Shown here one piece after another: positions 1-12,200 of a DNA stretch of 64,000 bases. The DNA comes from Clavelina lepadiformis (taxonomy: Eukaryota > Chordata > Ascidiacea > Aplousobranchia > Clavelinidae): NCBI RefSeq assembly GCF_947623445.1, contig NC_135246.1, forward strand, positions 14,243,856 to 14,307,855, given 5' to 3'. Every line of letters begins with the position of its first letter. The first letter of the stretch is position 1. Position numbers and translations under genes: made by a program. The notes under the pieces were generated by a model that had not been told where the DNA came from, made no database searches, and saw nothing but the letters and a program-made list of their open reading frames with translations.

Positions 1-1222
1 ACATGGCACACAAATTGAGCAGAAGATGATAGTTTAGTAAATTATATGAGCATTCACATGGTAGTAATGTTGGAAAAACTGTTCTGATGAACATATAGTA
101 TCTATATAATCTTGCACAACAATACATAAGATAATACTGTATAAATACCTGCATAGATATGCTTTGATTACTAAATAGCGTTTGTTTGCTTAATTCATAT
201 GTAGTTATATAAAACTGCCCAGCAACTACCTGTAGACACAATGGAAGCATGCTTCATTTTGATGCAAGATATAGTTAAAACGGCCTAGTAATATACCGGT
301 ACATGAAACGTAATAAACATCACTGTTAGAGATTTGAAAAAAAAATTCTCCAGACAACATAGAAAAAATTGACTATTAAACCCTTTATGTTCATGTATCC
401 ATGCTAAAAATATTATAACAAAAGACATCAAAAGGTCACCACATGAAAAGCATAATAGAGTCAAGGGTAAGCTGACAGCTTCACTATTTGTTAATGTGAC
501 AATTCATTTAATTGACAGCTGGGCACTTAGGTATAATTGTCAATCAACCGAGTGTTAGCGAATGACATACAAAAAGTGCATCTTTTGACAAGATTAATTA
601 AATGTTTAAAAATAAAACTTGACACATTAAAAAATAGACATTTGCATACAAAAGTTAATACATCACAGTAAAGCAATAGTGCCATTAGCTAATGGAATGA
701 ACGAACCTAAAAAAATATTAAATTTAATAACTACCCAACTATCTATATCCCTAAAGAAAGGATGCACATGACAGGAAGCCTTATAAAATGATTTTAAAAA
801 AGAACAGTAGCTACCCTTAGTTTTAGAATTAGAGGGCGCACCAGATGATGCTAAAAAGTACCGTATTAGAAGCGTCTCACACAATTCTACTTAGTGTTTC
901 AAATTACATTGTTTGAAATAACCTTGTGCAAGACTTTCAAAAGGGAAATCTGGAGAGCTTTGCAAATAAATGAGCACATTATTGTTAAAGAACGTTATGA
1001 AATCTTTATCAGATTAGTAGTCTTGTCTACCACTTAAACACCCAGCATAGAATTTGGAAGGGTGAAAACGTTGGCATATCGACACAATAGACTCCACGAA
1101 GTGAGTGCAACTTAGCCTAAAAACTCACTGGTTACCAGGAATAGCAACACATTAACTGTTGTTGCTGCGTAATAGCATAAAGAAAAATACCTGAATACAT
1201 TTTAAAAAAACTATCACCATAC
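1..1222. other. Unresolved AT-rich stretch, probably intron of the SLC25A44-like gene
   Basis: This stretch lies downstream, on the minus strand, of the second coding exon of the SLC25A44-like gene. I looked for the next expected carrier exons and found none. It is therefore read as intron, with the remaining exons off the left edge. It contains only short open frames without recognisable similarity. Confidence 0.4.
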
Positions 1223-1627
1223 CTGTAACAGACTAATTGGAAATCCTTTATAAAATCCTCTCAAACCTTCAGTTCGTGCAATTTGTTTAAATGCATCAAA
1301 CAAGCCCCTGTATGCAGTTTTACCTTCCTGGGCCTAGAAAAATTAAAGAAAAAGTTAAATTGGTCCATTTTCATAAAATTTTTTTTTGGTAATTATAAAC
1401 AAATTAATAATTTTTAAAACTTTAACACGTTTACGACAACTTAAAGTTAGACTAAGTTTAACATATAGCCTACATGTCGATTAACTTACTTGTAACCTAG
1501 TTTTAACCAGGTTTGTTGGGTATATAGTAAAACGCAGCAGGCCACTAAACACAAGCCCAAAGCCATAGAATTTTTTCTTGTCCAAATCTTGCCACTCAAT
1601 AATTTGAATGTTACGCCCTTCTTTCAT
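1223..1627 (-). CDS. SLC25A44: SLC25A44-like mitochondrial carrier, 5' part only
   Basis: Two minus-strand coding exons join in phase 0. Exon 1 is 1627-1490 and starts at the ATG at 1625-1627; exon 2 is 1333-1223 and ends at a gtatgg donor. Exon 1 encodes 46 residues including RNIQIIEWQDLDKKKFYGFG and YPTNLVKTRLQ. The first string is almost the vertebrate SLC25A44 N-terminus. The second is the first carrier signature, with N where many carriers have D. Exon 2 continues with TAYRGLFDAFKQIARTEG and FYKGFPISLLQ, the end of carrier repeat 1. In mammals SLC25A44 imports branched-chain amino acids into mitochondria. The other two repeats are not in the window, so this is a partial gene cut by the edge, not a pseudogene. 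It is divergent with the CCCH gene to its right. Confidence 0.85.
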
Positions 1628-2037
1628 ACCGATAGGTCCTTTTGTTAAACTCAGAAATATTCACTTGTAAACCTTTGTTATTATTAATCCAATTAAAAAT
1701 ACTATGGAAGAATGAAAGCCTCTGTTAAAAACATATTGAAATTTAGACAGATTGTATATTAATGTTGTCTTGACAGTTTCACAAAATTATGGTTAAAGTG
1801 TGACAAATAATGATACAATTAAAGGTGTAGTGCGTCAATTCACAACCAAATTCTGACATAGAAATGGGATAACATGAGGTATAGTAGGTCTACACAAGTG
1901 CTAAAATACGTCATGTGACTATTATGCATTATTTTCGACTAAAAGAAAATGAACCATTGTCTTAAAGCAAAGTTAAAGCTCCCAAAGCAAAACCCTAATA
2001 ATACTGGAACTAATTAGTTTAAAAATCAAAGCCTACC
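1628..2037. other. Upstream region of the SLC25A44-like gene
   Basis: This is the 5' flank of the minus-strand carrier gene, up to the first transposon. It probably holds the 5' UTR and promoter. No clear TATA box or further exon was seen. Confidence 0.3.
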
Positions 2038-2778
2038 TTCCTGATCAGTGTTCCCTCTAAGGTGCGCAACTGAGCAAATGCGCAGTACCACCAGACTATT
2101 TGCGCAGTAAAATCTCATTCTTGCGCACTTGCAATTTCCAAATTTAAAAGTAAAATAATCTCCAACATTATTTTTGGACAGTACGCTTATCGCATTCATA
2201 CCGTGTGCTGATGCACATGAGCATACACTACCCTTTTGTTCCATCACAATCCTTTGTCTTTGCTTCACAAACACTCCACACTCGTGGATGCAACTAACTT
2301 TATTCCTTAGCGTGCAAAAGATAACCTATTTTCCAGTTTCGACTCTGAAGATTAGTTTTACTATTTACAGTAATTACATTTTCTTAAATACAGCAGTAGA
2401 GTGTGTGACACTAAATTACAATGATGATACCGGAAATCATACGCTAAAACAGCAAACCGCTAAACTGTCCAAAATCTGTGACTATTCTCCGTCAACCAAC
2501 ATGATAATCTGCAAAATTTGTCATGGAGTGGGCGAGTGGCACCTAATAGTGATTTTGGAAAAGGCAAATCGCAAAACAAAAGGCAAAACCACGAAGAAAC
2601 TATTTGAAGTAAATGTGTAATTTGTTCGCTTTTTATTAAACTTCTTCTAGACCAGTGGTTCCCAAACTCGGTTCACAAAGTTGGTAATTCATTTTAACTC
2701 AGCATTAAAATGCTCATGCTCACTAAATCAAATATTTGCTCAGCGTAAAATTTTCTTAGAGGGAACACTGTTCCTGAT
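2038..2778. mobile_element. hAT-type element, 725 bp, with perfect 16 bp TIRs and 8 bp TSD
   Basis: The element spans 2046-2770. Its left end CAGTGTTCCCTCTAAG is the exact reverse complement of its right end CTTAGAGGGAACACTG. It is flanked by the identical 8 bp duplication TTCCTGAT at 2038-2045 and 2771-2778. Eight-bp duplications and CAGnG-type ends are hallmarks of the hAT superfamily. The interior carries open frames of 148 codons on plus and 82 codons on minus with no recognised transposase motif, so it is called non-autonomous. Near the right side, about 2654-2675, is a second hAT-like end (CAGTGGTTCCCAAACT), which may be a nested older insertion. Confidence 0.9.
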
Positions 2779-3544
2779 CTCCAGGGTTTTGCTCCAAAAA
2801 TTATAGTGCTTTCTTGATTATCCGGTCTAGTTTGGACAATGTTTTTGAAAATTTTTGGACAAACAAAAAATAGATAATTGAATTCTTATATTTAAAAGAT
2901 AAAATATTTTTTTACGTATTTCTTTTACGATAGCCTTATATTCACAGTGCCTTTTGAATATGAGGCCATCTCAAAAATTTTACATTCAGCATAGGATTTA
3001 GTTTTTAATGATAAACTACAAGTACTATAGCGTTAACAAAACATGCTATATCAGACACACTTTACAGCTATAGCTGCACTGAGACTTCATACTTTGTTAG
3101 TTTTATTGCATTGTTAGGTCATAAAACCACTTCAGGAGATCAGATCAAATGCTGATTAAATGAGGTACGAATAATCAAAGAAAAACTATATATGGTAACA
3201 AGCTTTATACTGGTACTGGTATCAGACTGGATCCTAGAGTCTGTCCTCCAAAGATCTACGGTGGAAAACTAAACACAATTTTTAAGGCGGGAGAGCTTGC
3301 CACATGCAAATTTTTTGTATAACATTGATATTGGCATAAACTATTTTTGCAGCTAGCATAACTCTTCAATGGACAAAGTTCGCCAACTCCACTTCCCGCT
3401 GTACATGGTATGGCACTGGTACATATGTTTATTCAGACTTGACTTCTGCAGTACGTATACAGGTATAGGCCTGATATAATATAATAATATGGAAGATAAA
3501 AAATAAGTCTATACTCTAAACTCTATACAGTCTGTAGACCGTAG
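2779..3544. other. Intergenic, no gene seen
   Basis: AT-rich sequence between two hAT elements. No coding exon, RNA gene or repeat boundary could be supported. Confidence 0.3.
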
Positions 3545-3994
3545 GTATAGGGCAGGGGTGTTCAACCTTTTTGGGCAAAGGGCCTCATGCGATTTACGAA
3601 TGACTGCGTGGGCCACTTGAGTGTTTACTGCTAATTTCTAATTAAAACTCACGCACCAAAATTCTAATCTTAGAAATACGTATTATCCTCTTTTACAATT
3701 ATAAGAATAATAAACATACCAAGATATAGTAAAGTCAACAAATTTTTTACTACACGTCGACATTTCAATGTGAAGTTTGGCACTGTTTTTCTCTAACAAG
3801 TTTGGCAATATTTGGTGAGATGGACGATGTAGCAAGTGGAAGCGAGTTAACAAACAAAAAGTGCCAATTTCTCGGAATGTAAGTTCGCCATAAAATACGT
3901 AGGTGATTCAGTTGATAATATAAGTCATTTCGAAATATACCGCGCGGGCCAAATGTGGCCCGCGGGCCACGGGTTGGACACCCCTGGTATAGGG
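3545..3994. mobile_element. hAT-type miniature element, 434 bp, TSD GTATAGGG
   Basis: The element spans 3553-3986 and begins CAGGGGTGTTCAACC, ending GGTTGGACACCCCTG. These termini are imperfect inverted repeats. The 8 bp duplication GTATAGGG is identical at 3545-3552 and 3987-3994. Both ends contain the GGCCCGCGGGCC-type palindromic block common to this hAT group. No transposase coding was seen. It resembles the elements at 13616 and 29597 at its ends only. Confidence 0.9.
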
Positions 3995-4784
3995 CAAAGA
4001 CTAAACTCATATGTCTCCATATATAGAGGAAAGTGTGGAACAAGCACACACATGAGATTAATTGACATGTACGCAAAAACTTTTTACTCTTTAGGCAAAT
4101 TCAAACAAGGAAAAGTTGTTATTTCAACTTGTTTGAGTGCAAAGTTGTAAAAAATACGATAATAATAGGCTAAATAATATAATAAAAACAAAACAATAAG
4201 CTTTATAGTGTATGCCGTCATGTGTCTTCGTACGCACACTTTCTCGACAAAAAATAGGATTTACCGGTGCTTTCTAGTTGTTGCTACGCCTAGACACCAG
4301 TTATCCGCTACTGCCTAAGTTATCGGTACTAGCCTATAGTGTAACAACCTTATTCAAATTTACATACATGCAGATATTGGAATCCATATATCATCCAGCA
4401 TTCCAGCCATACCGGTAGCCTGTTATTTCACTTCTAAACCACACAATAGCGCATTGCAGTTTCTGTTCCTCATTTCTTATTGTTAACACGTTACAGCTAT
4501 AAGCTAATTTGCTTATCACCGGCTACAACATCGATCCTTACTCAACTTCACGATTCGAACTGAATGTCAAACACCGAAAACGATACTAATTTTTTGTAAA
4601 TGAAAAATTTAAAGATGTCTATCTGGTTCATAGACATAGATTTATTTTTAATAAGATATTTATGATCCAGTTACGGGTGATTCCCCTACGACGATAGCAA
4701 CACGAAAATGGCATATTTGTATTAATTATTATCATAGTATACTAAAACGTACTGTATATGTAGCAATATGGTAACCAAGTCATT

Positions 4785-5350
4785 TTTTAAGACTCGAGTC
4801 AAGTCAAGTCTAGCTAAAAAATGATGCAAGTCAGATCAAGTCATGCTGTTTGCTTCGTGCAGAGGAGTAGGCAATATTGCTCTCTATCATGTATTTTTCA
4901 CAGTAATTACCGGTACCCAATTTAAAATACCTCTACAACATCCGCTAACAAGATCTTTAGAACAGTAATGACCCCGACTCAACTTCTGATAAGCTTTTGA
5001 AGGTTTTCAGAAGTGTGACAAAACACATTTTTACTCGTTAAAACTACATTGAACTAGATTATGAATAAAACCCAAGGGTTGAGCGCAGCATTAAACATTT
5101 ATTCCTTTTATGGAACTAGTGACAGCATCCAAAACACGATAGATGTAAAAATGCTCGTACCACACATTAAACAAATGCGGAAAGCGAAATTTTCACTTGA
5201 AACATCATATTCAGCAAAAATAATGAATAAAGTATGTAATTTAGTTGGTAAATAAATTAATAACTAAGATTCAATGACTTGCATCAAGTTAGTTTCTCTA
5301 GACTCAAATCAAATCATTTAAAAAAGTAACTCGAGTCATTACAACACTGA
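4785..5350. repeat. Dispersed repeat bounded by GACTCGAGTC-type inverted ends
   Basis: The left side (about 4785-4860) has AAGACTCGAGTCAAGTCAAG. The right side (about 5271-5345) has AATGACTTGCATCAAGTTAG followed by AACTCGAGTCATT. The two sides are roughly inverted copies of a GACTTGACTCGAGTC-rich end. Related ends occur near 14830-14910, 23260-23600 and 49460-49560. An open frame of 64 codons inside has no recognised similarity. No target duplication was confirmed, so the exact borders are unsure. Confidence 0.5.
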
Positions 5351-5517
5351 TGTGTAGTATACTAAAATATATGTTATAGTAGGTATGGTATTATTGAAAG
5401 TAGACGAGTTAGTGTGTTAATTTCCATTGAAAAAGTAATCAGAAAATCAATGTGTACGCTTTACAACACGTGCAGTTCCAATTTTTGTTTATGCAAACTG
5501 ATCTTGTTATACATCCC

Positions 5518-6760
5518 ATGGATCTTTTAACTGGATACAATTCGTCTGATGATTCTACTGACAATGACGATAAAAGTGAAGGTGAAGAAAAGCAACTTAG
5601 TAAGGATTCACATTCATAAAATATAATCATTAAAATAGCAAGTCAACATATAGCTTGCCCTATATGCAGTATAAATGAAGTAAATACATAAAATTATTAT
5701 TTTAAAATGTTAATACTCAACTGTAAGAAAAGTAGGTTGATGAAAAACAATAATATAATGAATATTGTAATTAGTTAATCTCATGATTGCATTAATTGAC
5801 TTTTAGGGTCGCAGAAAACCCATTTGCCATCAGCAGATTCAGTTTTACAAACTCCCTTACCATCTTCTGTTTTCAAAAATATTTATGAGAGGTATCTTTA
5901 AGTTCAAACATGTAACAATTGGTGCAATAATATTTGGTGACAAGACAATTCATGTAAGTTATGCTGCTACAGTACATAACATTATAATATTATATAACAA
6001 TAACTCAACATCTGTTTACTTTTATCACCAGTGAAACTTATAAAAATGAAGCAGTTTTAGAAAAACATGTGAAGATGGTTGAAAACAAGCAAAACCTATC
6101 ACAGGTTAATGGAAAACAAGTAAGCAGATGACAGATAAATATTTTGAAATGGTAGCTGTACACAGTATATTTGCTGAGTTTTGAGATGTGTCTTTCATGC
6201 AACATGCAGAGATTGCATTATTGTGGTATAAAACAACATAATGAGTGTTAATACTAATTTAAATTAATGTTTTACATAAAAATACAAAACATGTCCAACC
6301 GTTCACATGAAAGTTGTCATTGCCAGGTTTAAATAAACATACTTTACAGGTGTGCTGGATGTTTCGAAGAGGAAAGTGTAGATTTGGAAAGAATTGCAAC
6401 ATGTTTCATGACAGTGATTTGAGAAGTAACTTCATTGATGGTACTATTCAAAGTGAAACATTATTCCACCTTCCTATTCTACATAACAAATTGTTGTCAT
6501 GTGTGCAACAAAATTATTTACACACAATGCAACCTGCCAAAGACTATTTTTTTGTAGAAAAGAAAATTTCTACTGAGAAGAACACTGCTGAAGGTGTGGA
6601 GACAATTTCTGATCAGCTGAATATAAAGTTTTCAGAATCACAGAACATTAAGTCAAAAAAGAAACGTCCTGGTTTAACGAACTCTTTGATTCCTTCTAAA
6701 AGGGCTCTGAAGAATATTAAACGGGTTCAGAGTTTGGAGAATACACAAAAAAAGCCTTGA
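5518..6760 (+). CDS. CCCH zinc-finger protein, unnamed
   Basis: Four exons join in phase: 5518-5599, 5817-5891, 6032-6119 and 6350-6760. The protein is about 218 aa. The start chosen (5518) opens with MDLLTGYNSSDDS, an acidic head. An in-frame ATG at 5491 would add nine residues. Exon 3 contains EAVLEKHVKMVE. Exon 4 opens with VCWMFRRGKCRFGKNCNMFH, one C-x8-C-x5-C-x3-H finger, the pattern used for RNA binding. The C-terminal half is lysine-rich and ends with a basic segment KKKRPGLTNSLIPSKRALKN. The order short acidic head, EKHVKMV helix, single CCCH finger and basic tail looks like a conserved family, but I cannot name it. The acceptor before exon 4 has a weak pyrimidine tract and was chosen because it keeps phase 0. 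It lies 670 bp upstream of TUBD1 on the same strand. Confidence 0.75.
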
Positions 6761-7430
6761 TGTTGTCTCAAACAATTTGAAGTGTGATGGCATTTCATAT
6801 CTGCATTCTGCAATGTGTATTAGCAGTGCATTTGTGCATACCTGACTATTTGCTGTATCAAATACTTCTCATGAAAGTGACTGTGGCAACAACAGCCAGA
6901 TTTAGAAAACATTAAATTTAAGATAGTAACATCTATGGCAATGGTTTTCAAACTGTTTGCCTTGGTTCACTAACTTACCTTGAGACTTACGATAACTATT
7001 TACTTTCTTAAACATGCAAGTATCAGACCTTTAGGACTAGCCTGCTATAACGTACGCCACACACATACCTGCCTATGCTTTAGTGACATCAGTGAAGCAT
7101 AGCACTGTACTAAAACTAGTATTAAACTGTTACCACACTGGCTCATGATTTGATTTTTGTGTGGTTCATTGCTTGCTTGCTAAATTTTGTTAGCATGCTT
7201 CAAAGGCTCAAGCTAAAAACTTTTAGAACCACTCATATATTGCAAAGTGTACCATTTTTCTGCATGTCAAAACAATTTGTCAGAAATACAGTATTAATAT
7301 TTTGAATTTGTGAATTTTAGCAAATGGAGTATACATACAATTTATCCCAAAATGTTCGTTTTATTTTCAACTTAACATATTTATAACACATTTTTGCATA
7401 ATTAGACAAATAGGTTTCAACTGTAATGCT
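6761..7430. other. 3' UTR and intergenic spacer between CCCH gene and TUBD1
   Basis: No coding seen. A stretch at about 6942-7236 begins CAATGGTTTTCAAACTG and ends with a rough inverse of it, which could be an old hAT miniature element. No matching target duplication was found. Confidence 0.3.
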
Positions 7431-9245
7431 ATGTCAGCTGTGTATTTGCATGTGGGCCAATGTGGCATTCAAATTGGGCAGGAACTCTGGACTAAAGCAA
7501 TTTTAAGGGCACAAGAAGATGTTGATTTAAAACAGGTTTTGTGGTCGGGGGAGAGTCCACGCTGCCTATTCATAGATGGAGAACGGAAAGTTATACAAAA
7601 ATTTTCACATGAGATGAAAAAGATAAAGGTAATGCAATAAATCAATGCAAAGATATATATTTTACTAATGCAATTTTTTTCTTGTCACACGCTTTTGTCT
7701 AAGTTTATCTTTGTTTTAATATTTTCAGCACAAACCAAGTGTTGATGTTCTAAGCAACTCAATACGATGTCGCAAAGGATGTGGAGCAAACTGGTCAGTG
7801 GGTTACCATGGTCTTGCACAACATACATTTGGAAAAGACCTACCTAAAATAAAGGCGGGCTATGGACAGTACTTAGTTGACTTTGATTCCTCAATGTTGG
7901 ATGTTTGTATGGAGGCAATAAGAGTAAAGATCGAATCATGTGACAGTTTTTCTGGTTTCATTGGCTTTCATGGATTGGGAGGTGGTACAGGGTCTGGTTG
8001 GGGTTCAAGATTATGTTCAGAATTGTGTGATTTATATCCAACTGCATATAGGTATAGTCTTAGTTAGTTAAAAGAGCTTCCTGCACCTACCAGTAGTATT
8101 TGTATTTTTTTAATATAATTGTACATTGCTTAAGCTTGTCTATGGTGGAGAATATAACATTTGCTTGCATCTGTTTAATGTTACTAACAGCCCCACTTGT
8201 TCAGATTATGGAACGTTATCAACCCTCACTCCACTGGGGAATCACCGACCCAGCATTATAACCAGATCCTAAGCTTATCCAAGTTACAAGAAAACGCAGA
8301 TGGAATAGTGTTGTTTGAAAATGATCACATTTTGGACACGCTGGCAAAACATTGCACAACTGTTTCATTAAAGGACATGAACAATTTAATAGCAGACACA
8401 ATTTTGTCTATTTATTCCCCTGTAAGCTCCCTCACACCAAAAGTTGGTGGGCTTTCCATTGGCATCGAACCATGGGAGTTAATTCGTTCTGTTGCCCCCT
8501 TGCCTGCCAGAAAGTTGATTCAACCAAGGTAGGCAAATGGTCATTATAAAATTAATTCATTTCTTACAAACACTTTTACCTACTATTCTCTATTCCAGGT
8601 ATGTGGATGATGCTCAGTTTAGTAAAACTCCAGCCCCTCTCATTTGGAATAAATTGCTGAAAACATTAACTGGACGTTTAAGAACTGAAATTCATGCGTC
8701 AGCGAGCAAGTCTTCTTGCGTTTCAGCAGTGTGTGTTTGCAGAGGAGTTGAAAAAGAATTCTCACCAAATCTTCACCATCTTGCAACTCAACTAAAGGTG
8801 TTCTGTTGTTGCTGTCATTTTGATTTTTTTAAAGTAAAGTCATACTCATAATTTGTGACTTCAGCAAACGTACTCATGTGTTGATTGGAACCCATATCCA
8901 TTGGATGTGTGGATTGATGAAGCTAAAAAGATACCAGCAAAGGGAAAGAGAAGGTAATGAAAAGTTTTGTGAATACTAAGAAATTTGTGCGTAGAATTTT
9001 ATTGAATTTCAAAAACCTACTGCTATCAGTTTACGATTTTAACTTCCAGATCAAAATCTTTAACTGTCTGTGCAAATGTCACTGCTAGTGCTGACTACTG
9101 CCAACGAGTTCTTGAAAAATCCAAACTCATGTTCAATAACAAAGCTTATCTGCATTGGTACAACAGGCATGGTACCGAGGAAAATGACTTTATTGCAGCT
9201 TTCACAACAATTGAAACAATAATTAAGGAATACAAAGAAACATAA
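7431..9245 (+). CDS. TUBD1: Delta-tubulin
   Basis: Six exons: 7431-7628, 7729-8051, 8205-8528, 8599-8797, 8865-8953 and 9050-9245, all GT-AG. The product is 442 aa; human TUBD1 is 453. The start gives MSAVYLHVGQCGIQIGQELW, the tubulin N-terminal nucleotide loop. GGGTGSG, the tubulin signature, falls at about residues 150-156. The choice of delta over other tubulins rests on SIRCRKGCGANWSVGYHG, HYNQILSLSKLQENADGIVL and the C-terminus AYLHWYNRHGTEENDF, which track human TUBD1 segments rather than alpha or beta tubulin. There is no acidic tyrosinated tail. Delta-tubulin supports triplet microtubules of centrioles and basal bodies. Introns are short (75-153 bp). An out-of-frame ATG sits 5 nt upstream of the start. 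The stop lies 34 bp from the stop of the opposing ACBD5 gene. Confidence 0.95.
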
Positions 9246-9279
9246 TTTCACATTGCACAAAATTATCTGATTGCATATT

Positions 9280-12200
9280 TTAACGACGTGACCTGGACTT
9301 TCTCCAAAATGAAATCAACCACCGTGCAAGAAATGGCCAAATAAGGATGAACACTGTTGTTCGAGGGCTCAGGTCTTCAAATATCCACCACGAATGTGTC
9401 TTTGAATCTCTTTTATGCGTATAATGGTGTGTGCTATACTGTGATTCCTATCAAAATATAACTTTTGTTCAAACAGGTTTTTACATTTTCCAAGGTTAAG
9501 TTTTGAAGGTAATACAGCATAGCTCACTTGGTTTCTGGCTATGGTTATAGTTTCTAGGGTAGTGAGCCTGTTCAAAACACTGTGCATATCCCGTTGAAGT
9601 TGCAGTAAAACAATGGCTATTCTTTCCTGAATCTGATGCAAACACAAACATAATTCACTAATGATTTCACTTCAACAATCAACAAATGGCAACAAATTTC
9701 ATGAGTCTTACTGCGAAATATTTGTCTGCTTCATTTGGCGGATTACCGTCACCCGCAGCTCCTGAACTGTACATGAGGGGATCCCCAGTCATCAGGGTAT
9801 CAACTGGGTTCGCTCTGGGTTGGGAATCTGGTGGGACTAAAAATTAAACATGTCTAATAGCACAACAGGGAAACCAACAACTAAAAAATAATGTTTTCTT
9901 ATAACGACACCAACAAACACTTTTGGTACACTTTGTGCTAAAACTAGTACCCTGGATGTTCAGATGCATATTGTTGGCTTGTACATCGTCAATGCCGTGA
10001 GTGCCCTTCTCCCCACCTCTTGCAAGTGGTGTTTGTTGTGAAGGAAATAATTTTGTTTGTACCACATTAAGATTACCTGAAAATTTAAGTTGTTGTTTGG
10101 TTTAAGATGGTTTCAATACGTCACAGATGTCAGATATCTTGCAGCCGACTTACTTGCTGTACTTTTAGGACTTTCGGTTAAGCTTGAAGTACTGACAGAA
10201 GAAGTCAGACTGCCATTAAGTTCATTAGTTTGACCAATGATGGTGTTAACATCAGCAGATGTGTCGCAAAATTCATCATCACTTTCACTTGCAATGTGAT
10301 CAGCTTTTAAAATTAATCAATTTAAATAGAAATGAAATGTAAAAGCAGCAGTCAAAATTTTGTGAAATGAACAGAACCAAAGCTATAACTTCTGGCTAAT
10401 TTCATTCAAATAACATTAAATAACAATTCGGATCAGATTCGTAAAACAGTAGCTAACTTTTCAAGCCAGGTTTTGTAGTGAATCACTGTGGTTTACCTTC
10501 TACATCATCTGATGGTTCAAGCTGTGATTTTGAAACCCCTTTGCTATTTTCAGAACAGTTATTGTCATTGCCCGGTTTTGCTGAGTCATTTGTCAAAGTT
10601 GGTTCTTCATGAAAACCATTTGCAATTGGTGTGGCTAATTTATAAAATGTGTATATTCAGATGTATTATTAAGATTATTTGGTATCTCTAAGCCATTTCC
10701 ACTAGTAGTAAACCCATTTTAATATAATTGTCAAAAACACAACAATGTACCATATCCAGCCGGTTGAGGGCATGAGAGATGGCTTCCATTAGGAAATCCT
10801 GAATTGCCTTCACTAGATATTCCGTCTGCATAGTATAATTTGATCATTTGAAGCACAAAATGGTAGAACACATCAGCCAGTCAAACTTCTAACTTACTGG
10901 ACATTTTTTTCAGTTGCTTTAAATGAACACTCTTTGCATCAATAATCTCATAAAAATTTCCCAGAGTCTGTACAAAATCTGCCGCCTTGTCAGTTGCAGG
11001 CAGAGCTTCTATTATCTGTGAAAAATACAACATGGTTTAATAGGATTATACCCATCTCACTGTCTGCATTTTATAATCGCAAGTGGTTATCCAGTTTCAA
11101 CAACAGATTTACAACAATGTGCCAACACATTGCATTTGTAAAAAATGGTAGTAGGGATAATTAATCCATTAGCATGGTTAACCACCATTTCCGCACAAAA
11201 AGAGCACTTCCACAATACACTAATCTGGTTACATTTGAGTAATTATAAACGCTTCTTTATCATACAAACCCAAACTGTTTGCGATTAAAAGAAAGCACAC
11301 TACAACACTATTGGCAATTGGCATCGAGAACCAATTAGGTTACTGCATGCAAATTAGATTGGGACATAGTTCAAGTAATTGATTAAAATATTCAACAGCA
11401 TCTTGATTTATCAAAGACATCAGAGCAAAACTTTTAATTGTATGTGCACAAATTGCTATTTCTAAATTGTATAATGTTAGTTTTTTAACTAACTTGATTG
11501 TCACTTGGCACAGGAAAGTTTTCCATAACCTTCACAACAAGCAATTTTCAGTTACCAATAGCAATAAATCACAAAGCAAACCTTAACTTTTTCCCCATGA
11601 CTGAGCTTTAATTTTACAACTTTAGATATCTCCTTACATTCTCCAGCTGCACCAGGAAAGGAATCAATCAAAACTACCAATGACTAGTTGATGCAGTATC
11701 GATATGGAGTTTTAAAAATGTCAGACATATCATAAGCTTGTTTTGTTACTAGTTAAATCCAAAGAAAAATTATCATATATTGTACAGTGGCCACATGTCA
11801 TATAAGCAATTACGTGTTAGTCATTTTTGCAGTTGGTTTAATCTGTGAGTAACAATTAAGGTATCGATGATACCAAATTTTAACCTAAATTTTATTTCAC
11901 ATCACTATCATAGGGTGTACATAAAGATTAAAGTATAAACAGCATAATATAATAATTAACTTAAGATCTGTACCTTAGTAAGCTCTATAACATAATTTTC
12001 CATTGCATTTTGTTTTGACATGTTGCCCAGTTTATTCCAAGCATCCCACTTAGCCTTGTTAATGACATCAAAAGACCATGGTTTTGTACGATTACACTTG
12101 CCCTCTGTTGCTTGTTTGTAGTAGGAATAAAACAAGAGCATCATCTCAGGTGAGGGCTTGTAAGAACCTAAAAGGCAAACTATAAATTAAATCTTAATTT

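Noticed and set aside
2174..2620. 148-codon open frame as a host gene
   Set aside because: It lies wholly inside a hAT element bounded by exact TIRs and TSD, and has no recognised domain.
6942..7236. hAT miniature element with CAATGGTTTTCAAACTG end
   Set aside because: Ends are only roughly inverse and no target duplication matched, so it was not listed as an element.
9369..9647. C-terminus of ACBD5 read straight through from exon 9
   Set aside because: This frame lacks the membrane anchor. Splicing from 9528 to 9447 restores the conserved tail-anchor segment in the right phase.
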